Assembly (NCBI RefSeq): GCF_023156385.1
Contig: NZ_JAKZAK010000006.1
Location: 1 to 64,000 of the forward strand
Origin: Marinobacter xestospongiae
GTDB lineage: Bacteria; Pseudomonadota; Gammaproteobacteria; Pseudomonadales; Oleiphilaceae
Length of the DNA stretch: 64,000 bases
Reading direction: 5' to 3'
The notes beneath the pieces are model-generated. The model was not told the origin of the DNA, made no database searches, and saw only the letters and a list, made by a program, of their open reading frames with translations. Both the position numbers and the translations under genes were made by a program. Each line of letters starts with the position of its first letter. Position 1 is the first letter of the stretch. Positions 1 to 8,063 of this stretch are shown here, one piece after another.

Positions 1-1200
1 CGCCTGGGCCTGCTGCAGCCGAACAACGCCACCGTGCGCAGCCACGAGGAAGGCGTGCTGGCGGCCCGTGAAATCGGTTACCCGCTGGTGGTACGGCCGT
101 CCTACGTGCTCGGTGGCCGGGCGATGGAAATCGTCTACAACGAGGAAGAGCTGGTGCGCTACATGCGCAACGCGGTGCTGGTGTCCAACGACAGCCCGGT
201 GCTGCTGGATCACTTCCTCAACGCCGCCATCGAGGTGGACATCGACGCCATCTGCGACGGCAAGGACGTGGTCATCGGCGGCATCATGCAGCACATCGAA
301 CAGGCCGGGGTACACTCCGGTGACTCCGCCTGCTCGCTGCCGCCGTACACCCTGCCGCAGGACGTCCAGGACCAGATGCGCGACGCCGTCCGCAAGATGG
401 CCATTGAGCTCGACGTGGTGGGTTTGATGAACGTTCAGCTGGCGTGGCAGGATGGCCAGATCTACGTCATCGAAGTGAACCCGCGGGCCTCGCGGACGGT
501 ACCGTTCGTGTCCAAGGCCATCGGCGTGTCCCTGGCGAAGGTGGCGGCCCGCTGCATGGCCGGTACGTCACTGGTTGAGCAGGGCTTTACCGAGGAAATC
601 GTGCCGTCGTACTACGCGGTGAAGGAATCGGTGTTCCCGTTCAACAAGTTCCCGGCGGTGGATCCGATCCTGGGACCGGAGATGAAATCCACCGGTGAGG
701 TAATGGGCCTGGGCGACAGCTTTGATGAGGCCTTTGCCAAGGCTGAGGCGGCGGCCGGGGAGCTGTTGCCGCAGGCCGGTACGGTGTTCGTTTCCGTCCG
801 GGATCGTGACAAACCAGGCATCGTTGCGGTGGTCCGGGTATTCCTTAAATGCGGCTTTACCATCGTCGCAACCCGGGGAACGCTGGCCTATCTGCGCGCC
901 CAGCAAGTACCCGACGACATGATTCGGCTGATCGGCAGCGATGAAACCGAGGTGCTGGCGGCCATTCGCAGCAGTGATATCCAGCTGATTGTGAACACCT
1001 GTGAGGGTCGGGAGGTTGCCGCCGCCACCGCCGCCCAGCGCATCCAGGCCCTGCGGTGCCGGATTCCCATCGTCACCACCCTGACCGGCGGGGAGGCCTT
1101 CTGCCGAGCCATCGCCTTTGGTGAGGAGCAATCGGTGCGTTGTCTGCAGCACTTGCACGCCACACTGGCTCCGGGCAACCAGACCCCGGATGGGTTCTGA
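1..1200 (+). CDS. carB: Carbamoyl-phosphate synthase large chain (CarB-like), 3' part
   Basis: The reading frame is open from base 1, so the 5' part lies outside the window; 399 codons are visible, matching E. coli CarB from about residue 688 to the end. CarB makes carbamoyl phosphate from bicarbonate, ammonia and two ATP. The second ATP-grasp half is well conserved (VVRPSYVLGGRAMEIVY, HIEQAGVHSGDSACSLP, IEVNPRASRTVPFVSKA). The C-terminal MGS-like effector domain is not: it keeps SVRDRDKPG, ATRGT, IVNT and TTLTGG, but the usual VNKVxEGRPH segment is replaced by IRLIGSDETEV and the IRRxAL motif is lost. The lysine in VNK is, as I recall, a UMP contact in E. coli (Lys993). No greA follows; the next gene is convergent and belongs to the exosortase locus. 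It may be a second copy supplying the carbamoyltransferase at 10.4 kb, but whether another carB exists cannot be seen. Confidence 0.85.
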   Translation, partial: RLGLLQPNNATVRSHEEGVLAAREIGYPLVVRPSYVLGGRAMEIVYNEEELVRYMRNAVLVSNDSPVLLDHFLNAAIEVDIDAICDGKDVVIGGIMQHIEQAGVHSGDSACSLPPYTLPQDVQDQMRDAVRKMAIELDVVGLMNVQLAWQDGQIYVIEVNPRASRTVPFVSKAIGVSLAKVAARCMAGTSLVEQGFTEEIVPSYYAVKESVFPFNKFPAVDPILGPEMKSTGEVMGLGDSFDEAFAKAEAAAGELLPQAGTVFVSVRDRDKPGIVAVVRVFLKCGFTIVATRGTLAYLRAQQVPDDMIRLIGSDETEVLAAIRSSDIQLIVNTCEGREVAAATAAQRIQALRCRIPIVTTLTGGEAFCRAIAFGEEQSVRCLQHLHATLAPGNQTPDGF

Positions 1201-1225
1201 GTTGCGGTGCTGTCCAGGCTTAGGG

Positions 1226-2278
1226 CTACTTGGTCTTGTTGCGATTGGGAGACAGCGGTTTGACGTTGTCTGCCGCCTCGGCCGCCCGACGTTTACGCTC
1301 CGCACTGCCCATGATGCGATCCAGCTTGCTGTCGATGCTTTCCAGGGCCTGGGCGATGCGGTTCAGTGCCTGGCTGGCGCCAGCGTCCAGTTGCTGCTCC
1401 GGTGACGCCTGCGGGTTGGCCTGTTGTGAAGAGGGTGGGGGCTGGCGTCTGGATTTGCGCCCGCCCGGGCCGAGATCATCCTCACCCAGCAGGTCCTTGC
1501 GAATGCTCTTGAGGTCGTGGGGATCAATGAAGGGGCGATCCTCGGAGTAGGCACACATCATCATGCCGTCGCACAACTTGTTGATCAGTCGGGGAATGCC
1601 CCGAGACAGCCGGTGAATTTCCTTGACCGTATCCTCATCAAACAAGCGGTTGCCACCATGGCCGGAGACCAGCAGACGATAGTCGATATACTCGGCGGTT
1701 TCCGCCGCTGTCAGTCCTTCCAGGTGAAAGAACAGTTTGACCCGTTGGGAAAGTTGCGGAATGGCTGTTACCTGATCCTTCAGCTCCGGCTGCCCCAGCA
1801 GGATCACCCGCATGGAGGGTCCGCCCATGCTCTCCATGCCGGTCAGCATGCGAATGTCTTCCAGGTTTTCTTCGGTCAGGTTCTGCGCTTCGTCGATGGT
1901 GAGGACCACCGGCGTACCTTTCTCCGCCATGGCCTGCAGGTACTCGGTGGCCTGGAACAGCATGGCTACCTTGCTATCGGATTCGACCGGAATTCCGGCC
2001 TTGCGAAGGATCAGGCTGAACAGGTCTTTCGATTCCAGGTTGGTGTAGGAAATATTGAGTAGCTTCAGGTTGCCATCGAGGTTGCGGATGGTCTTCTTCA
2101 ACAGAGTGGTCTTGCCGGAGCCGATTTCCCCGCTGATGACCACGAACCCCTCCGAGCTCCAGATCGCTGACGACATATAGACATAGGCCCGCGAGTGTTG
2201 CTGGCTCATGAAGATGAAGTCGTCTTCCGGAGTGATACGAAAGGGGTGGCGGTGCAGGCCGAAGTGTTCCAGGTACAT
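1226..2278 (-). CDS. XrtA-associated AAA ATPase (GspA/ExeA-like)
   Basis: A 350-residue cytoplasmic AAA ATPase of the type found next to exosortase A (the TIGR03015 group, judged by resemblance). It starts MYLEHFGLHRHPFRITPEDDF, typical of the ExeA/GspA AAA_22 fold. Walker A is GEIGSGKTT, Walker B is VVLTIDEAQNL, and a sensor-like arginine segment follows (PRLINKLCDG). The last 90 residues are low-complexity and charged, rich in Gln and Arg. It lies 22 nt downstream of the deacetylase gene on the same strand and is probably co-transcribed with it. Its role in export of the polymer or protein is not established for the family; the ATPase activity is inferred from intact motifs. Confidence 0.88.
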   Translation of the reverse strand: MYLEHFGLHRHPFRITPEDDFIFMSQQHSRAYVYMSSAIWSSEGFVVISGEIGSGKTTLLKKTIRNLDGNLKLLNISYTNLESKDLFSLILRKAGIPVESDSKVAMLFQATEYLQAMAEKGTPVVLTIDEAQNLTEENLEDIRMLTGMESMGGPSMRVILLGQPELKDQVTAIPQLSQRVKLFFHLEGLTAAETAEYIDYRLLVSGHGGNRLFDEDTVKEIHRLSRGIPRLINKLCDGMMMCAYSEDRPFIDPHDLKSIRKDLLGEDDLGPGGRKSRRQPPPSSQQANPQASPEQQLDAGASQALNRIAQALESIDSKLDRIMGSAERKRRAAEAADNVKPLSPNRNKTK

Positions 2279-2300
2279 GCGAAAAATCCTGTCGGTGGCT

Positions 2301-3254
2301 TCAGGCCAGTCGAACCCGCTGGTCCGGACTGGCCTCTGGCTGCTGGCGTTGGTAATCAGTATAGCTGTCGCTCACCGTACCGAAGCGAAAGTCGGTGAGC
2401 AGGCGCTCCAGGCGCGACTCGCACTTGTCCAGGTTGGTGTAGTGGCGGAAACGGGAGAACCAGCTGGCGTTGTTGTAGCGGGGCTGGCCCGGGTCAATCT
2501 CCCAGGGGTGCAGGTAGAACATCTGGGGCTTACGGCCGTGGTCCGAAGCGCGATGGAACAGGAAGCGGAACAGCGGGTACGGGAACTGGCGGAAGTAGCC
2601 ACCACCGGCGGCGGGAATGGTGACGCCAAACAGCTTTGCCGTGGTCAGCGGGAACTCCTGCAACTGATGCCCCGCCGGGGTTTCCAGGGTGTAAGGCGCG
2701 GTCGGTGAACCGGGAATCCCGTAGCGATCGTGATGAATGGGGAAAATGCTGGAATCCCAGGTAAACCCGAGCTCCGCCAGTATATCCAGGGCCCACAGGG
2801 ACTGCCGGGTAATGGAGTAGCTGGCGGCTCGATAGCCCCGGACCGGTCGCTGCACCTGGTCCTCAAGCAGTGCCTTGGCACGCTGGGTTTCCTCCCGGAA
2901 GACCTCTGGTGTCTGGTTGTAGATCAGTTGATGGCTGTAACCATGGGAGGCGATCTCGTGTCCGCCCTGGGCCAGCTTGCGCACCAGCCCCGGGTAGCGC
3001 TCGGCGACCCAGCCAAGCACAAAAAACGTCGCCCTGACGTTATGGCGTTCAAACAGTGCCAGTAGCTGTTCGGTGTTGCGTTCAACCCGGGACGGCAAAT
3101 CGCCCCACTGGTCAGGCCGGATCACCTGCGCCAGGGCCGCGACGTGAAAATAGTCTTCCACGTCTATACTCATGGCATGCAGCGGAGCGGGGGCTTGCCC
3201 GGGTGATTCCGTCACTGCGTCCTTGCCGGTGGTGTTGTCATCCTGCCAGGCCAT
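2301..3254 (-). CDS. XrtA-associated polysaccharide deacetylase
   Basis: A 317-residue NodB-fold (carbohydrate esterase 4) protein resembling the exosortase-locus deacetylase (TIGR03006 type). Such enzymes remove N- or O-acetyl groups from the glycan. Motif 1 is SIDVEDYF (catalytic and metal Asp), motif 2 is HEIASHGYSHQ (metal His pair), and RGYRAASYSITR and FYLHPWEID match motifs 3 and 5. There is no signal peptide. Start choice: the frame opens 15 codons further upstream at a GTG (3299) without a ribosome binding site, whereas the ATG at 3254 is preceded by GGAGGGA at 6 nt. It is divergent from the large EPS operon across an AT-rich 280-nt gap and is followed by the AAA ATPase. Confidence 0.88.
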   Translation of the reverse strand: MAWQDDNTTGKDAVTESPGQAPAPLHAMSIDVEDYFHVAALAQVIRPDQWGDLPSRVERNTEQLLALFERHNVRATFFVLGWVAERYPGLVRKLAQGGHEIASHGYSHQLIYNQTPEVFREETQRAKALLEDQVQRPVRGYRAASYSITRQSLWALDILAELGFTWDSSIFPIHHDRYGIPGSPTAPYTLETPAGHQLQEFPLTTAKLFGVTIPAAGGGYFRQFPYPLFRFLFHRASDHGRKPQMFYLHPWEIDPGQPRYNNASWFSRFRHYTNLDKCESRLERLLTDFRFGTVSDSYTDYQRQQPEASPDQRVRLA

Positions 3255-3534
3255 GGCCTGTCCCTCCGAATCCAAAGCTGTCACCGAATTTTCACTCACT
3301 GGGGTTACAAAAACAATTCACAAAGACGAACTTAACCGCTACAAAAATGAAAACAATGTAAAAATATGTTACAAACAGATACAATTTGATTGAGCGTGCA
3401 GTGTCCAGCGATCAGAATGAATACAGAGTGTTCAGGGGATTCGGTGGGCCGGTCCATTTAGCGCCGGCTCAGGGGATTGCTTTGTCGATTGAATTTGTCG
3501 CTGATTGTCAAAACAGACGACAAGGATGTTCAGC
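3255..3534. promoter_or_regulatory. Divergent AT-rich promoter region of the EPS locus
   Basis: About 280 non-coding bases separate the leftward deacetylase/ATPase pair from the rightward EPS operon. The segment 3300-3390 is markedly AT-rich in a GC-rich genome and carries GTTACAA (3304-3310), TGTTACAA (3367-3374) and a -10-like TACAAT (3380-3385). No convincing -35 partner or sigma-54 element was found. Promoters in both directions are inferred from gene layout only. Confidence 0.5.
3522..3526 (+). promoter_or_regulatory. Ribosome binding site that decides the start of the priming transferase
   Basis: AAGGA lies 8 nt before a GTG at 3535. Upstream in-frame alternatives are an ATG at 3526, which overlaps this site and so has no spacing, and a TTG at 3505 with no purine-rich site. 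Spacing therefore favours GTG 3535. Confidence 0.55.
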
Positions 3535-4941
3535 GTGTCGTATATAAGATTCAGAAAACACTATCTCCACATCCCGTATCTGGTGCTTGCCGTGCTGGAA
3601 TTCGGGCTGTTGTACGTCATTTTCTCCCTGCAGTCGCTGCTGTTCGGGCTGTTTGACATCGGCTATGCCTCGGTGTCTGTTGGCCCTCTGGCATCGCTGC
3701 TGTTTGCCTTCATTCTCAGCTGCGGCACGCTGGCCATGGGCGGCTACTTCGCCATGGTGCACGAGACCTTCTCCTCGCTGTTCTTCCGCACTCTGGTGGC
3801 CTACTGCTTTGTGGGTGGCATTGGCCTCACGCTGCTCTACGTGGTGTTTCCCGATGCCGATCCTGGCAGCACCAATCTGCTGTGGGTGGTGCTGATGGCG
3901 TCCGCAGCGGTCATCGCGCTGCGGCTGGTGTTCCTGCGCATTGTCGATTCCGAGCAACTGGTACGACGGGTGGTGATTTTCGGGTCTGGAGAGTATGCCG
4001 GTGCGCTGATGGATGAGTATCAGCAGAATCTCCGTTTCCTCGGTGTGCGGATTGTCGGCTGCATCCCGGACAGCCAGACCTCGATCGTGGATGAGGCGCA
4101 TCTGCTGAATGTGCCCAACGATTTCTATCGCTACTGCCGTGAACACCGGATTTCCGAGATCGTGGTGGCGCAGCAGGAACGTCGGCGGACCGAGGGGGCC
4201 TGGTCGCTGTTGCAGGAAATGATGGAGTGCAAGCTGCGGGGTATTGCCGTGACCAGCGCCGTGGATTTCTACGAGCGGGAACTCAAGAAAGCGAAGCTGG
4301 ATCTGGTGCACCCGTCGTGGATCGTGTTTTCCGAAGGCTTCAAGGGCTCCAGGAGCCGGGCATTCGCCAAGCGTTGCCTGGATCTGGCCGTCAGCCTCAG
4401 CCTGCTGGTGGTGATGCTGCCGTTTATTGTGCTGACCGCGCTGGCGGTGTTTCTGGAAACCGGGCGTCCGGTGCTCTACAGCCAGACCCGTGTCGGCCTG
4501 CTGGGCCAGGAATTTCGCATCTACAAGTTCCGCAGCATGCGCCAGGACGCCGAGAAAGACGGCAAGGCCCGCTGGGCGTCCGCCAATGACAGCCGGGTCA
4601 CCCGGGTCGGGGCTTTTATACGCAACACCCGGCTCGACGAACTGCCGCAGATCTACAACGTCATCCGTGGCGAGATGAGCATCGTCGGGCCCAGGCCGGA
4701 ACGTCCGGAGTTCGTGACCGAGCTGAAAACCAAGGTGCCATTTTATGACACCCGTCATTACGTCAAGCCCGGTTTGATGGGGTGGGCGCAGCTCAAATAT
4801 CCCTATGGCGCTTCCATCGAGGACGCTAGAGGAAAACTGGAATATGACCTTTACTACTCTAAAAACCACAGCCTTTTAATGGATCTGCTGATCATGATCC
4901 AGACCGTCGAGGTGGTTCTGCTGGGCAAGGGCGTGCGCTAG
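3535..4941 (+). CDS. XrtA-associated undecaprenyl-phosphate sugar phosphotransferase (EpsB/WcaJ type)
   Basis: This polyprenol-phosphate hexose-1-phosphate transferase starts the repeat unit on undecaprenyl phosphate at the inner membrane. From the GTG at 3535 it has 468 residues: four or five N-terminal membrane helices, a central Rossmann-like domain (RRVVIFGSGEYAGALM), a further hydrophobic segment (LAVSLSLLVVMLPFIVL), and the C-terminal catalytic domain with KFRSM, DELPQIYNVIRGEMSIVGPRPERPEF and KPGLMGWAQ. This is the TIGR03013-type architecture seen in exosortase A loci. It heads the rightward operon, with the export lipoprotein 35 nt downstream. The donor sugar cannot be read from sequence. 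Confidence 0.9.
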   Translation: MSYIRFRKHYLHIPYLVLAVLEFGLLYVIFSLQSLLFGLFDIGYASVSVGPLASLLFAFILSCGTLAMGGYFAMVHETFSSLFFRTLVAYCFVGGIGLTLLYVVFPDADPGSTNLLWVVLMASAAVIALRLVFLRIVDSEQLVRRVVIFGSGEYAGALMDEYQQNLRFLGVRIVGCIPDSQTSIVDEAHLLNVPNDFYRYCREHRISEIVVAQQERRRTEGAWSLLQEMMECKLRGIAVTSAVDFYERELKKAKLDLVHPSWIVFSEGFKGSRSRAFAKRCLDLAVSLSLLVVMLPFIVLTALAVFLETGRPVLYSQTRVGLLGQEFRIYKFRSMRQDAEKDGKARWASANDSRVTRVGAFIRNTRLDELPQIYNVIRGEMSIVGPRPERPEFVTELKTKVPFYDTRHYVKPGLMGWAQLKYPYGASIEDARGKLEYDLYYSKNHSLLMDLLIMIQTVEVVLLGKGVR

Positions 4942-4976
4942 CCGGGCAGGGCAGTAAAACCGACTTTGGGGGAACT

Positions 4977-5615
4977 ATGAACAAAAGCAAAGCGTTGCGA
5001 GTGGGTATTCTGGGCATGTTGGCACTGTTGGTCAGTGCCTGCGGAGGCATGACGCCGTCATCGCAATCGCCCGTGCTTACCGAGGTGTCTGCCGACCCTT
5101 ACCGCATTGGCGTGGGAGACATGGTGTCGATACACGTCTGGCGCAACCCGGAGCTGTCCCAGAGCATCGTGGTGCGGCCGGACGGCTTCATTTCCATGCC
5201 GCTGATGGGCGATGTAATGGCCGATGGCAAGCAGCCGGAGACGCTGGCGGAAGAGATCCGCGGCGCCTTGGCGGAGCTGATTCGCAGTCCGGAAGTGACG
5301 GTGATGGTGACCAACCCGGTCAGCAAGGAGTTTCGCAACCGGGTGCGGATCACCGGTCAGGTCATGTCGCCCCAGTCCATCGCCTTCCGGCCAGGCATGA
5401 CGGTGCTTGATATTGTTCTGCAGGCCGGCGGCGTGACGGATTTTGCCGCCGAGGATCGGGCGGTACTGCACCGTGAGACTGGCGAAGGCTACAGCAGCTT
5501 TGGCGTGGATGTGGAAGCCATCCTCGACGATGGCGATATGACGTTCAACTATCCCCTGCAACCCGGGGATGTGATCAGCGTGCCACGTAAAGAGCTGTTC
5601 CGGGGCGAACTCTGA
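4977..5615 (+). CDS. Polysaccharide export outer-membrane lipoprotein (Wza-like, XrtA type)
   Basis: A 212-residue lipoprotein with a type II signal peptide and lipobox LVSAC (Cys22). After the Cys come the Poly_export (PES) domain (DPYRIGVGDMVSIHVWRNPE, IVVRPDGFISMPLMGDV) and a SLBB-like segment (RVRITGQVMSPQSIAFRPGMTVLDIV). It is shorter than E. coli Wza (about 380 residues), as is usual for the TIGR03027 exosortase-associated form. It should form or contact the outer-membrane export channel. The stop overlaps the next start by one base (TGATG), indicating coupled translation with the chain-length protein. Confidence 0.92.
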   Translation: MNKSKALRVGILGMLALLVSACGGMTPSSQSPVLTEVSADPYRIGVGDMVSIHVWRNPELSQSIVVRPDGFISMPLMGDVMADGKQPETLAEEIRGALAELIRSPEVTVMVTNPVSKEFRNRVRITGQVMSPQSIAFRPGMTVLDIVLQAGGVTDFAAEDRAVLHRETGEGYSSFGVDVEAILDDGDMTFNYPLQPGDVISVPRKELFRGEL

Positions 5616-7177
5616 TGGATGTCCAATTCATACTTGATCTGATCAAGTCGCTGCGCCGGGAGCTTTACGAGCACCGGGTAGCGGCGGCGGTGATCTTCAT
5701 GGCGGTGACCTCGGGGGTACTGGCCTTCGGCTACCTGACGCCGAAAACCTACACCTCTGAAGCCCTGTTGTACGCTGATCAGTCCACCATCCTGGAGCCG
5801 TTGTTGCGGGGCCAGGCCGAAGTGACCGACCTCGACCGGATCAGCGAAGCGAGGGAGCTGATCCAGAGCCGCTCATTCCTTGAGCAGGTGGGCACTGACA
5901 CCGGGCTGATAAGAGCAACCATGGACGATGGCAGCAGGAATGGCGCCATTCAGTCACTGCGTAACCGTCTCAATCTGAGGGTGTCAAACCGCAACTTTCT
6001 GGAGCTGACCTATCGCAGTGGAGATCCTGACCAGTCCTTCCGGGTCCTGAGCGCGGCTCTGAACCGGTTTATCGAGCGAACCGTGCGCAAAAAGCGCTCA
6101 GAAAGCCAGGGCGCCTTCGAGTTCATTGATTCCCAGGTGAAGCTGTACCAGCGTCAGCTGGAAGATGCCGAGCGGCGGCTCAAGGACTTCAAGTCCAACA
6201 ACCAGGACGGTACCGAGGGCAGTGTCCAGTCCCGGATCGAAGGGCTGCGAGCATCCATTGAGAACCTGAAACTGGAGATTCAGCAGACAGAAGCCGAGAT
6301 CCGGCTCACCACCTCCCAGCTGGAAACCGAGCAGCCGGTTCGCCGGGTCACGGTTGATCCGGGGCAGTCGTCGCTGGAACGTCGCCTGGCGGCTCTCCAC
6401 CAGGAGCTGGATTCCCTGCGTTTGCGCTACCACGACAGCCATCCGGACGTGGTCAGTGTGCTGGGGCAGATCGAGGACCTCGAGCAGCAGGTTGCCTCCA
6501 GTGACGGTTCCGATCGTCGCGGGGCGGTTACCGAAGTCATGGAAAACCCGGTTTACGAAAGCCTGAAACTGCAATTGGCTGAGAGCCAGACCCAGCTTGA
6601 GGTCAAGCGCAACCGGTTGGCCTCGTTGCAGACACTGCTGGATGAAGCCTTTGCCCGTGCCGAACGGGTGGCGGTAAACCAGGCGGAGCTGTCGGAGCTG
6701 ACCCGGGACTACGATGTAACCCGCAACGTCTACGAAGACATGCTCCAGCGCCGGGAAAAGGCCCGACTGTCGATGACGCTCGATGTCCAGGGCGAGGGTG
6801 TGAGTTACCAGATTCAGGAACCTGCCACCTATCCGACCCAGTGGGACGGGCTTCAGCTTTACCAGGTGGGTATTGCCGGTCCGTTCCTAGGCAGCGCCGT
6901 GGTATTGGGGGTGCTAACCATGCTGGTGATGTTTGACCAGCGCCTGCGCTCGGTCCGGGCGTTGCACATGGCGTTGCCCGAGAGCATCCCGGTGCTGGGG
7001 TCCATTCCGCACTATTCCAGCACCTGGAAGGAGCGACTGCTGCGCAAGGACGTACTGGTGCTGTTGGCTATCTTGGGGCTGTTCCTGTTCGTCTACCTGA
7101 ATATTCTGGTGTTCAGCGTCATGGGCATTCAGGTTGAGCAGATAATCGCCAAGCTCACTGGTCTGGTAGGGGAGTAG
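5615..7177 (+). CDS. XrtA system polysaccharide chain-length determinant (PCP/Wzz-like)
   Basis: A 520-residue inner-membrane polysaccharide co-polymerase. A membrane helix near residues 22-45 follows a short cytoplasmic head. The long periplasmic part is rich in coiled coil (residues about 165-380; KLYQRQLEDAERRLKDFKS, EIQQTEAEIRLTTSQLETE), and two C-terminal hydrophobic segments follow (about 417-440 and 475-500). Length and layout match the TIGR03007 family. It sets polymer length and couples to a BY-kinase-like protein, here the degenerate homologue encoded 8 nt downstream. It lacks a fused kinase domain. Confidence 0.9.
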   Translation: MDVQFILDLIKSLRRELYEHRVAAAVIFMAVTSGVLAFGYLTPKTYTSEALLYADQSTILEPLLRGQAEVTDLDRISEARELIQSRSFLEQVGTDTGLIRATMDDGSRNGAIQSLRNRLNLRVSNRNFLELTYRSGDPDQSFRVLSAALNRFIERTVRKKRSESQGAFEFIDSQVKLYQRQLEDAERRLKDFKSNNQDGTEGSVQSRIEGLRASIENLKLEIQQTEAEIRLTTSQLETEQPVRRVTVDPGQSSLERRLAALHQELDSLRLRYHDSHPDVVSVLGQIEDLEQQVASSDGSDRRGAVTEVMENPVYESLKLQLAESQTQLEVKRNRLASLQTLLDEAFARAERVAVNQAELSELTRDYDVTRNVYEDMLQRREKARLSMTLDVQGEGVSYQIQEPATYPTQWDGLQLYQVGIAGPFLGSAVVLGVLTMLVMFDQRLRSVRALHMALPESIPVLGSIPHYSSTWKERLLRKDVLVLLAILGLFLFVYLNILVFSVMGIQVEQIIAKLTGLVGE

Positions 7178-7185
7178 CCCGGCAG

Positions 7186-8058
7186 ATGGACGAAAGCAAA
7201 CTCTACAATGCGCTCCTGAGGAGCCAGCAGGAACGTCGCAAACGCGGCTCAGACTCGGGCGAGGCGAGGGCCGAGGACAACTTCCGCAAGGAGCGTCCTT
7301 TTGCCGGAGCGACGACCGCACAGCCCAACTGGGTGCGGATAGAGACCGATGAGGAAAGCAAGCCGACGGTCTACGATTCCGCCGTTTCCCTGGGCATGAT
7401 CGGCAATCCGCGCCCGTGGAACCGTGAACAAATGCGGATGCGCAAGATCATCTACCCGGGGATGGCCAACAAGGCGATTCTCGATGCCTATCGGGAGATT
7501 CGCATCCAGCTGCGGAACCGGGCCGGAGAGAACAATTTCTCGGTGCTGTTTTCCAGTCTTGGCAATGGCGAAGGCTCGATCCTGACCGCCTTTAACCTGG
7601 CGGTCTCCTTTGCTCTTGATGCCCATACATCGGCGCTGTTGGTGGACTGCGACCCCTACAGCAGCGCACTGCCGGAGTTGGTGTCGACCCCCATGGAGTA
7701 TGGTCTGACGGATTTCGTCGCTGACTCCTCGCTGGCAATCAAGGACATCATCTACCCCAGCGGCATTGAGCGGCTGTCGGCGATTTCTGCGGGCACCCAG
7801 GCGTCCTCGGCGGTGGAGCTGTTCTCCTCGGTGCGGATGAAGCAACTGATGGGCGAACTCAAGCAGCGGTACCCCGATCGCTGCATCATCATCAACGCGC
7901 CCCCGTTCAGGCTCAGTACCGAAGCCCGCATTCTGGTTCGTTACGCGGATCAGGTCGTTTTCGGTGTGCCGTTTGGCAAGGTTACTGGCGACGAGCTGAT
8001 GGATTCGATGGATGCCCTGGGCTCTGACAAATTCTCCGGCCTGATTTTCCAGGAGTAG
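7186..8058 (+). CDS. XrtA-associated BY-kinase-like protein with degenerate nucleotide site
   Basis: A 290-residue homologue of the exosortase-associated tyrosine autokinase (TIGR03018 type). It keeps the subunit-contact helix motif (AYREIRIQLR, residues 101-110) and the P-loop fold, including Walker A' (LLVDCDPYSS, Asp154 and Asp156). The Walker A region reads SSLGNGEGSI (residues 123-132), with Ser131 and Ile132 in place of the invariant Lys-Thr. Walker B reads CIIINAPP, with Asn237 in place of Asp. There is no C-terminal tyrosine cluster. Normal enzymes phosphorylate each other's tyrosines to cycle the chain-length complex; this one is predicted to be catalytically inactive and perhaps a structural or nucleotide-independent partner of the chain-length protein. 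The frame is intact and codon use looks ordinary, so this is not a decayed gene. Confidence 0.85.
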   Translation: MDESKLYNALLRSQQERRKRGSDSGEARAEDNFRKERPFAGATTAQPNWVRIETDEESKPTVYDSAVSLGMIGNPRPWNREQMRMRKIIYPGMANKAILDAYREIRIQLRNRAGENNFSVLFSSLGNGEGSILTAFNLAVSFALDAHTSALLVDCDPYSSALPELVSTPMEYGLTDFVADSSLAIKDIIYPSGIERLSAISAGTQASSAVELFSSVRMKQLMGELKQRYPDRCIIINAPPFRLSTEARILVRYADQVVFGVPFGKVTGDELMDSMDALGSDKFSGLIFQE

Positions 8059-8063
8059 GCGGT

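Noticed and set aside
3255..3299. GTG start of the polysaccharide deacetylase 15 codons upstream
   Set aside because: GGAGGGA lies 6 nt before ATG 3254, and the upstream GTG has no comparable site.
3505..3534. TTG start for the priming transferase
   Set aside because: It has no ribosome binding site, whereas AAGGA at correct spacing supports GTG 3535.
3508..4869. Long open frame on the minus strand across the priming transferase gene
   Set aside because: It is antisense to a well-conserved gene, is rich in His, Gln and Pro as expected of a shadow frame, and matches no family.
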